Part shown: piece by piece, positions 1 through 4,650 of the stretch | How the letters are laid out: the number at the start of each line of letters is the position of its first letter | How positions within the stretch are numbered: position 1 is the stretch's first letter | Assembly (NCBI GenBank): GCA_945861295.1 | Contig: CAMAUF010000099.1 | Coordinates: 1-7,363 of the forward strand | Source: a bacterium | GTDB taxonomy: Bacteria; Chloroflexota; Dehalococcoidia; Tepidiformales; Tepidiformaceae | DNA length: 7,363 nucleotides | Direction of reading: 5' to 3' | Program-made: the position numbers and the translations under genes | The notes under the pieces: generated by a model | What the model saw: only the letters and a program-made list of their open reading frames with translations | Databases searched by the model: none | Told to the model about the DNA's origin: nothing

Positions 1-89
1 TCAAGCGTTGGCATGGCGGACTCCTGTGAGCAGCATACTCATACCGCATAGACGCTCGAAGCTCAGCCGGCTTCCTCGCCGCGCGGGTG

Positions 90-119
90 TTGACGCCCCA
101 GTCCGGCGCCTGTCAGAGT
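90..119 (+). promoter_or_regulatory. possible promoter of the toxin-antitoxin operon
   Basis: TTGACG at 90-95 matches five of six bases of the sigma-70 -35 consensus. An 18-base gap leads to CAGAGT at 114-119, which matches the -10 box only at positions 2, 4 and 6. A start near 126 would leave a leader of about 20 bases before the antitoxin and would fall inside the inverted repeat at 120-137, as expected for an autoregulated toxin-antitoxin promoter. A second -35-like TTGGCA at 8-13 has only CATACT at 34-39 behind it, with a poor 20-base spacing. The -10 boxes are weak, so this is a guess from position and one good hexamer. Confidence 0.25.
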
Positions 120-137
120 TGTGGAGAGCCCTCCATA
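120..137. promoter_or_regulatory. inverted repeat, candidate antitoxin operator
   Basis: TGGAG (122-126) and CTCCA (131-135) form a perfect inverted repeat around a 4-base centre. A further T-A pair (120/137) and a G-T pair (121/136) lie outside it. It sits 11 bases before the chosen antitoxin start. Ribbon-helix-helix antitoxins usually bind short palindromes that overlap their own promoter and repress it, so this is the natural operator candidate. As RNA it could fold into a small hairpin next to the ribosome binding site. It is short enough to arise by chance in GC-rich DNA. Confidence 0.35.
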
Positions 138-148
138 GGTGAATGCCC

Positions 149-394
149 ATGATGAAGACCATTCAAATCACCATCGACGCCCCGCTCCTCGACCGGCTCG
201 ACGGCGAACTGGCAAACCAACGTTCGCGACGGTCCAGCTTCATCCGCGAAGCGATAGAAAGCGAACTCCGGCGGCGCTCGATTCGCGCTATGGAGGCCGC
301 CTGGGAGGCCGCATACACCCAGGGAGGCGCCGACGTCGTCATCGCCACGGAACAGGACTGGGGCCCAGGCTGGGACGAAGATGCACCACGGTGA
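149..394 (+). CDS. ribbon-helix-helix antitoxin of a MazF-type toxin
   Basis: This small protein (81 aa from this start) should bind and neutralise the MazF-like toxin encoded next to it, and repress the pair's own promoter. The N-terminus has the ribbon-helix-helix pattern: a basic beta strand (MKTIQITID), helix one (PLLDRLDGEL), then a serine/arginine turn and helix two (SSFIREAIESELRRR). The C-terminal part, about residues 45-81, is alanine-, tryptophan- and acid-rich (EQDWGPGWDED), typical of the flexible tail that wraps the toxin. I chose the ATG at 149 because AGGTG at 137-141 lies seven bases upstream. The ATG at 143 would add two residues but has that motif only one base away, and the ATG at 152 is also possible. 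The last 14 bases overlap the toxin gene, the usual antitoxin-first order. The fold and pairing are clear; the exact subfamily is not. Confidence 0.85.
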   Translation: MMKTIQITIDAPLLDRLDGELANQRSRRSSFIREAIESELRRRSIRAMEAAWEAAYTQGGADVVIATEQDWGPGWDEDAPR

Positions 395-704
395 TGTCAT
401 CTGGGCCGAATTCGGCTCACCCTCAGGCCGCCGCCCGGCCCTCATCCTCACGCGAGAATCTGGCCTTCCCTTCTTGACCGCTGTCACGGTGGCGCCCCTG
501 ACAACGACGGCCCGTTCATCCCCAACTTGGGTTGAAATTGACGCCAGCGAAGGCATTCCACGGAGGTCGTTCGTGAACCTAGACAATATTCAGACATTGT
601 ATTTACACCAGTTGGGGGGCCACATCTCTACCCTGTCCCCCGCGGCGATGCAAAAGGTTGCCCGCGCCATCAATTTCGCCCTGGGGCTCGACCTGATCCG
701 CTAG
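381..704 (+). CDS. mazF: MazF/PemK-family toxin (mRNA endoribonuclease)
   Basis: This 107-aa protein has the length and sequence pattern of MazF/PemK toxins, small ribonucleases that cut mRNA at short sequence-specific sites and stop growth unless the antitoxin is bound. The family pattern runs in order: GDVIWAEFG at residues 4-12, GRRPALILT at 16-24 (the conserved RP followed by a hydrophobic strand), VTVAPLTTT at 35-43, a V-E strand near 51, then RRSFVNLDNIQTL at 61-73. The C-terminal helix (SPAAMQKVARAINFALGL) closes the fold. The ATG lies inside the antitoxin gene in another frame, with a modest GGGA at 372-375 five bases away, so translation is probably coupled. The stretch at about 571-640 is visibly richer in A and T than the flanks, which may reflect horizontal arrival. 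The gene appears intact. Its cleavage site cannot be read from the sequence. Confidence 0.88.
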   Translation: MHHGDVIWAEFGSPSGRRPALILTRESGLPFLTAVTVAPLTTTARSSPTWVEIDASEGIPRRSFVNLDNIQTLYLHQLGGHISTLSPAAMQKVARAINFALGLDLIR

Positions 705-706
705 CC

Positions 707-727
707 CACGGTTTACCGGCAACCGTG
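707..727 (+). terminator. hairpin after the toxin gene, possible terminator
   Basis: CACGGTT (707-713) and AACCGTG (721-727) are perfectly complementary around a 7-base loop, beginning three bases after the toxin stop codon. Position and stem suit a transcript end for the toxin-antitoxin unit. There is no run of T after it, so it is not a textbook intrinsic terminator and may only stabilise the mRNA end. It overlaps the -35-like element proposed for the metK leader. Confidence 0.35.
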
Positions 728-741
728 AGCCCTGCTACGCT
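712..741 (+). promoter_or_regulatory. possible promoter of the metK leader
   Basis: TTTACC at 712-717 and TACGCT at 736-741 are separated by 18 bases. Each is a partial match to the sigma-70 boxes. A start near 748 would put the riboswitch P1 stem at the very 5' end of the transcript, as is common for SAM riboswitches. The matches are weak; the position is the main argument. Confidence 0.25.
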
Positions 742-745
742 ATCC

Positions 746-819
746 GCCAGCGTCAAGAGCGCGCGCCTTCGGGCGCCCGGCAACCTGGTTTCGCCTCCAA
801 GGTGCCACGACGACGCGGC
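746..819 (+). promoter_or_regulatory. SAM-I/SAM-IV clan riboswitch aptamer upstream of metK
   Basis: This leader RNA should bind S-adenosylmethionine and control the downstream SAM synthetase gene. The three conserved blocks of the SAM-I/SAM-IV clan appear in order: TCAAGAG (753-759), CCGGCAACC (777-785) and AAGGTGCCA (799-807). P1 pairs GCGTC (750-754) with GACGC (812-816) and extends by three pairs past a bulged A749. P2 is GCGCC/GGCGC (763-767 with 772-776) capped by TTCG. P3 pairs CCTGG (784-788) with CCAAGG (797-802) around one bulged A. There is no P4 arm between P3 and P1, which resembles SAM-IV more than SAM-I. A small hairpin follows (GCCC 818-821 with GGGC 828-831), and the P3 loop CGCCT (792-796) can pair with AGGCG (838-842), as in the 3' pseudoknot of SAM-IV. 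The short tetraloop on P2 leaves no loop for the usual P2 pseudoknot, so I expect a variant class. The clan assignment is strong; the subclass is open. Confidence 0.88.
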
Positions 820-838
820 CCAACGACGGGCAACAAAA

Positions 839-858
839 GGCGGGCGAATTCGCCCGCC
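839..858. repeat. perfect 20-base palindrome with EcoRI-like centre
   Basis: The two arms, GGCGGGCG and CGCCCGCC, flank AATT, and the whole 20 bases read identically on both strands, with GAATTC at the centre. As RNA it is an eight-pair hairpin with a four-base loop. As DNA it could serve as a dimeric-protein operator. Its 5' arm is the same stretch that can pair with the riboswitch P3 loop, which suggests a switching role. Confidence 0.75.
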
Positions 859-937
859 CCTCGGTCTTGAGGGGCTGCCGCAGCGCGAAACGCTGCCCGG
901 CTCTCTCCTAGGCCGCCGGGGCGTCGCGACTCCGCCC
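839..937 (+). promoter_or_regulatory. probable expression platform: chain of hairpins before metK
   Basis: Between the aptamer and metK lie several perfect stems. GGCGGGCG (839-846) pairs with CGCCCGCC (851-858) around AATT. CCCCTC (857-862) pairs with GAGGGG (869-874) and shares two bases with the first stem, so the two compete. GCAGCG (880-885) pairs with CGCTGC (891-896) around CGAAA. GGGCG (919-923) pairs with CGCCC (933-937). None is followed by a clear T run, so control could be by an atypical terminator, by Rho, or at translation. GCGTCG (921-926) is also complementary to the 3' strand of P1 (811-816), a possible anti-P1, although six-base matches are common in such GC-rich DNA. The stems are seen directly; their regulatory role is inferred. 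Confidence 0.5.
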
Positions 938-971
938 TTCGTCGATTACCTGAATAACGGATGATGCACCC

Positions 972-2165
972 ATGACAGAACGCAAGCTCCTGACCTCTGA
1001 GTCGGTCACCGAAGGCCACCCCGACAAAATGTGCGACCAGATCTCCGACAGCGTCCTCGACGCTATCTACGCTCAGGACCCGATGGCCCGCGTCGCCTGC
1101 GAAACCGCCATCACCAACGGCCTCGTCCTCGTTACCGGCGAAATCACCACCCACGCCTGGGTCGATATCCCGGGGCTCGTACGGCGGACCATCCTCGGCA
1201 TCGGCTACACGTCCTCCGAGATCGGCTTCGACGGCGCCACCTGCGGCATCATCACCGCCATCTCCGAACAATCGCCCGACATCAAAGGCGCCGTCGATGC
1301 CTCGATCGAAGTCCGGCGGAGCGGCGCTAGCCACGATGAACTCGACCGCGGCGCCGGCGACCAGGGCATGATGATCGGCTTCGCCTGCGACGAAACCCCC
1401 GAACTCATGCCGCTCACCATCTCCCTCGCCCACAAGCTCACCCGCCGCCTGGCCGAAAAGCGCAAGGACGGTTCGTTGCCCTGGCTGCGGCCCGACGGCA
1501 AGTCCCAGGTCACGATCGAATACGACGACGATTGGCATCCCGTACGCGCCGAAGCCCTGGTCATCTCCACCCAGCACGCCCCCGACGTCGACCAGGAGAC
1601 GATCACCAGCGACATCACGGCACAGATCATCCAGCCGATGGTCGGTGCGCAACTGATCGACGCCAAGACGAAGGTCTACGTCAACCCTTCGGGCCGCTTC
1701 GTCGTCGGTGGCCCCAAAGGCGATGCCGGCCTCACCGGCCGCAAGATCATCGTCGACTCATACGGCGGCATCGCGCGGCACGGCGGTGGCGCGTTCAGCG
1801 GCAAGGACCCGACCAAAGTCGACCGCTCCGGCGCCTACGCCGCGCGCTGGGTCGCGAAGACGATCGTCGCGGCCGGCCTGGCGCGTCGCTGCGAGGTCTT
1901 GCTCTCCTACGCCATCGGCGTCGCCCAACCGACCTCGCTCTGGGTCGAAACCTTCCACACTGGCAAGATCGCCGACGAGAAGATCCTCGCCGCCGTGCGC
2001 CAAGTCTTCGACTTGCGCCCGGGCGCAATCATCCGCGATTTGGATCTCCGGCGGCCGATTTACCTGCAAACCGCGTCCTATGGTCACTTTGGGCGGCTCG
2101 ACTTGGACCTGCCGTGGGAAGATACGTCGCGAGCGGCAGCACTCCAAGCGGCGGCCGGACTGTAG
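972..2165 (+). CDS. metK: S-adenosylmethionine synthetase (methionine adenosyltransferase)
   Basis: This cytoplasmic enzyme makes S-adenosylmethionine from methionine and ATP, releasing phosphate and pyrophosphate. It is the cell's methyl-donor source. At 397 aa it is a full-length bacterial-type MetK. SESVTEGHPDK at residues 9-19 carries the catalytic histidine (16) and metal-binding aspartate (18). GAGDQGMM at 127-134 is the methionine/ATP-binding signature. NPSGRFVVGGPKGDAGLTGR at 238-257 and GGGAFSGKDPTK at 271-282 are the later ATP/phosphate-binding signatures with their conserved lysines. No signature residue looks lost. The ATG at 972 fits the family N-terminus. Upstream there is only a weak GGATG (959-963), so initiation may depend on leader structure. 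A four-codon ORF (961-975) ends across this start. The SAM riboswitch upstream implies feedback repression by its product. The next gene begins 41 bases after the stop with no convincing terminator between. Confidence 0.97.
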   Translation: MTERKLLTSESVTEGHPDKMCDQISDSVLDAIYAQDPMARVACETAITNGLVLVTGEITTHAWVDIPGLVRRTILGIGYTSSEIGFDGATCGIITAISEQSPDIKGAVDASIEVRRSGASHDELDRGAGDQGMMIGFACDETPELMPLTISLAHKLTRRLAEKRKDGSLPWLRPDGKSQVTIEYDDDWHPVRAEALVISTQHAPDVDQETITSDITAQIIQPMVGAQLIDAKTKVYVNPSGRFVVGGPKGDAGLTGRKIIVDSYGGIARHGGGAFSGKDPTKVDRSGAYAARWVAKTIVAAGLARRCEVLLSYAIGVAQPTSLWVETFHTGKIADEKILAAVRQVFDLRPGAIIRDLDLRRPIYLQTASYGHFGRLDLDLPWEDTSRAAALQAAAGL

Positions 2166-2196
2166 CGTGCTGGGCTTCGAACGACGCCGTTGAGCG

Positions 2197-2201
2197 AGGA
2201 G
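2197..2201 (+). promoter_or_regulatory. ribosome binding site setting the nucleotidyltransferase start
   Basis: AGGAG lies five bases before the ATG at 2207. It fixes that start in an open frame that otherwise reaches about 675 bases further upstream through metK, and it is the clearest Shine-Dalgarno sequence in the operon. Confidence 0.8.
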
Positions 2202-2206
2202 TAGCC

Positions 2207-3220
2207 ATGGACGCGATCGTCCTGGTCGGTGGTCAGGGGCTCCGGCTTCGTCCGCTCACGCTGACGCGGCATAAGAGCCTCATGCCCGTCCTGGGGCAGC
2301 CCGCCATTGAGCACCTGTTCGACTGGCTGGACCGGGCAGGGTTCGCCCGAGCCATCTTGGCCGTCGGCCGCTTCAACGACGACCTCGCCGATGCCTACGC
2401 CGGCGGCCGACCGGGGCGCCTCCGTGTCGAAGTCGTCCGCGAGACGGAACGGCTCGAATCTGGCGGCGCGGTCCGGTATGCCGTCGCCGCCGCCGACGTC
2501 GAGGGCCGCTTCGCCGTGCTCAACGGCGATGTCTTCGTCGATTTCGACTTCCAGGCCATGCTCGCCCAGCATATCTCCCGAGACGCCGACCTCAGCATCG
2601 CGCTTTCGGAAGTGGCCGACCCGTGGGCCTATGGCGTCGCCGTGGTCGACCCCGCGAACCGGATCCTGGACTTTGTGGAGAAGCCGCCGGAGGGCACGGA
2701 GCCGTCCAACCTCATTAACGCTGGCGTTTGGATCTTCGAAGCCGGCCTCACGGCCGAGATCCCGGCCGGCGCAGTCCGCGTCGAAGAGACCCTCTTCCCC
2801 ACGCTCGTGGCCCAGGGCCGCACCGTTCTCGGCTACCCCTACCGCGGAGTCTGGGCCGATATCGGCACCCCAGCACGCTACCTCGAACTGCACCAGGCAC
2901 TGCTCACGCGGGACCAACTGCCCTGGTGGGGCCCCAAGGCGTTTGTCGACCCAGCGGCCAGTATCGAAGCCAGCGTGCTCGGCGACGGGGTTCAGGTCGG
3001 CAGCGGCGCGCGAGTCGCCAATTCGGTACTCTGGGAGGAGGTTGCCATTGGCGAGCACGCGCTCGTCCAGTCCAGCATCCTCGCGAACGGCGTGACGATC
3101 GGAGTTGGCGCAACAATGCAAGACGCAGTCATCGGCGCTGGGGCCACAATAGCGCCCGGGGTCCAACTTCCGCCCGGCTCGTTGATCGACCCCCACACCA
3201 TCGTCGGAGCACGCGGGTGA
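2207..3220 (+). CDS. sugar-1-phosphate nucleotidyltransferase (GDP-mannose or NDP-glucose type)
   Basis: This enzyme should join a sugar-1-phosphate to an NTP, giving an NDP-sugar and pyrophosphate. Mannose-1-P plus GTP is my preferred reading because of its neighbours. The protein is 337 aa. Residues 1-235 form the nucleotidyltransferase domain: GGQGLRLRPLT (8-18) is the pyrophosphorylase signature, K23 is the conserved lysine, LNGD (105-108) holds the metal-binding aspartate, FVEKP (156-160) and NAGVWIF (171-177) contact the sugar, and WADIGTPARYLE (216-227) closes the domain. Residues about 245-335 show the loose hexapeptide pattern of a left-handed beta helix (ASVLGDGVQVGSGARV, VTIGVGATM). 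That arrangement is common in GDP-mannose pyrophosphorylase-like proteins and often mediates oligomerisation. The lysine motif is RHKSLMPV instead of the usual PKPMLPV. The stop overlaps the next start as GTGA. The family is certain; the base and sugar used are not. Confidence 0.9.
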   Translation: MDAIVLVGGQGLRLRPLTLTRHKSLMPVLGQPAIEHLFDWLDRAGFARAILAVGRFNDDLADAYAGGRPGRLRVEVVRETERLESGGAVRYAVAAADVEGRFAVLNGDVFVDFDFQAMLAQHISRDADLSIALSEVADPWAYGVAVVDPANRILDFVEKPPEGTEPSNLINAGVWIFEAGLTAEIPAGAVRVEETLFPTLVAQGRTVLGYPYRGVWADIGTPARYLELHQALLTRDQLPWWGPKAFVDPAASIEASVLGDGVQVGSGARVANSVLWEEVAIGEHALVQSSILANGVTIGVGATMQDAVIGAGATIAPGVQLPPGSLIDPHTIVGARG

Positions 3221-4650
3221 CGAACAACCCGGTCCGCTTTGGCACGGATGGTTGGCGGGCAATCATCGCCGAGGATTTCACCTTCGCCAACGTCCGCGCC
3301 TGCGCCCAGGCCGTCGCCGACCACTTCCGCGAAAGCGAAGCCCACGGGGCCATGAGTCCCCGCCACCTCGTCGTCGGATACGACACGCGGTTCCTCTCGG
3401 ACGAATTCGCCGCGGCTGTCGCGAGAGTCTTCGCCGGTAACGGGTTCCGCGTCGACTTCGCCGATCGGCCCGCGCCGACGCCCGCGATCAGCTTCCACAT
3501 CGTCGCGACAGGCGCAGCCGGCGGCATCGTGGTCACCAGCAGCCATAATCCCGCGCATTGGAACGGCATCAAGGTCAAGCCCGACTACGGCGGCAGCGCC
3601 GACCCGGCGATCGTCGCCGATATCGAACGCCGCGTGCCGGCCATCCTCTCAGCCAGCGCCGTCAAGGAAGCGCCTTCGTCCAGCGACGCCATCGCCCGGT
3701 TCGACCCTGTGCCGGCGTACCTCGCCGGCCTCGCCAAGCAGGTCGACCTCGACCGGATCCGCGCCGCCGGCGTCCGGGTCGCGCTCGATTCCATGTACGG
3801 CGCCGGTGCCGGCCTCATGGCGCGCCTCCTCGAAGGCGGGCGCACGACCCTCACGGAGATCCACGGAGAGCGCAACCCCGCCTTCCCCGGCCTGCGCGCC
3901 CCCGAACCCATCGAAAGCAACCTCGGCGAACTCTTGCGGCTCGTCGCCGCCGGCGGCTTCGACTGTGGCCTTGCGAACGATGGCGACGCCGACCGCACCG
4001 GTTTTGTCGATGAGAACGGGCAGTATGTCGATCAGCTTCGCACTTTCGCTCTCCTCACCTACTACCTGCTCGGCTTGCGCGGGCTGCGCGGGCCGATCGT
4101 CAAGTCTGTCACCACCACAGCCATGGCCGCCAAGCTCGCCGCTCATTTCGGCGTCGAGTGTATCGAAACGCCTGTCGGCTTCAAGCACATTGGCCCGCTG
4201 ATGACCGAACGCGATGCGCTGATCGGGGGCGAAGAGAGCGGCGGCTACGGCTTCCGCGGTCATATCCCCGAACGCGACGGCTTGCTCACGAACCTCATCC
4301 TGCTCGACGCCATGGCGCTCACGGGCCGCAAGCCAACAGCGCTGTTGGCCGAAGTCTTCGCGATCACGGGCGAGCACTTCTATGAACGGATCGACTTCGA
4401 CCTGGAGCCCGGCAGCACTGCGCAAGTGAAGTCGTCCCTCGACGCGGCGGCGCCCCGCGAGCTAGCAGGCCAGCCTGTCACTTCGACCGACCACAAAGAC
4501 GGCTGGCGCTTCATGATCCCGGAAGGCTGGCTCCTGCTCAGGCTCTCCGGCACCGAGCCCCTCCTCCGTATCTACACAGAAGTGACGGACCGCTCGTTGG
4601 TGCGCCCGCTCCTAGAGGCCGGAATCGCCTTGGCCGGCCGGACTCCGTGA
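3217..4650 (+). CDS. phosphohexomutase (phosphomannomutase/phosphoglucomutase family)
   Basis: This alpha-D-phosphohexomutase moves phosphate between C6 and C1 of a hexose (mannose-6-P to mannose-1-P, or the glucose equivalent) through a phosphoserine intermediate. The protein is 477 aa with the usual four domains. FGTDGWR (8-14) is the N-terminal phosphate-binding motif. TSSHNP (107-112) holds the catalytic serine, S109. DGDADR (255-260) binds magnesium. GEESGGYGF (338-346) is the sugar-specificity loop. RLSGTEP (442-448) is the C-terminal phosphate-binding loop. All catalytic parts are present. The start is the GTG at 3217, which overlaps the upstream stop as GTGA; GGAG at 3206-3209 lies seven bases before it. 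The longer open frame upstream (from 2728) is a shadow of the previous gene. The GEESGG loop with ERDG is common in phosphoglucomutase-like members, so glucose is a real alternative to mannose. GlmM-type glucosamine activity seems less likely. Confidence 0.92.
   Translation: MTNNPVRFGTDGWRAIIAEDFTFANVRACAQAVADHFRESEAHGAMSPRHLVVGYDTRFLSDEFAAAVARVFAGNGFRVDFADRPAPTPAISFHIVATGAAGGIVVTSSHNPAHWNGIKVKPDYGGSADPAIVADIERRVPAILSASAVKEAPSSSDAIARFDPVPAYLAGLAKQVDLDRIRAAGVRVALDSMYGAGAGLMARLLEGGRTTLTEIHGERNPAFPGLRAPEPIESNLGELLRLVAAGGFDCGLANDGDADRTGFVDENGQYVDQLRTFALLTYYLLGLRGLRGPIVKSVTTTAMAAKLAAHFGVECIETPVGFKHIGPLMTERDALIGGEESGGYGFRGHIPERDGLLTNLILLDAMALTGRKPTALLAEVFAITGEHFYERIDFDLEPGSTAQVKSSLDAAAPRELAGQPVTSTDHKDGWRFMIPEGWLLLRLSGTEPLLRIYTEVTDRSLVRPLLEAGIALAGRTP

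Noticed and set aside
1..42. Short - strand frame ending in TGA at 1-3
   Set aside because: Only about 13 codons from the nearest ATG, with no motif and no ribosome binding site. It cannot be supported.
113..586. 157-codon - strand open frame opposite the toxin-antitoxin genes
   Set aside because: It is antisense to two recognisable, overlapping genes and shows no domain of its own.
725..964. 79-codon + strand open frame in the metK leader
   Set aside because: It lies over the riboswitch stems and conserved blocks, has no ribosome binding site I can see, and resembles no protein I know. The RNA structure explains the sequence better.
753..1652. Long - strand open frame (299 codons) across the leader and metK
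   Set aside because: It is antisense to metK and to the riboswitch. The translation is rich in G, D, R and A with no recognisable domain, as expected of a GC-rich shadow frame.
1532..2206. N-terminal extension of the nucleotidyltransferase frame through metK
   Set aside because: The AGGAG before 2207 and the family N-terminus MDAIVLVGGQG fix the start. The upstream part is an arginine/proline-rich shadow.
2728..3216. N-terminal extension of the mutase frame
   Set aside because: It overlaps the nucleotidyltransferase coding sequence in another frame. The family N-terminus (VRFGTDGWR) begins right after the GTG at 3217.
2084..3262. 392-codon - strand open frame opposite the nucleotidyltransferase
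   Set aside because: It is an antisense shadow with low-complexity composition and no motifs, while the + strand carries complete catalytic motifs.
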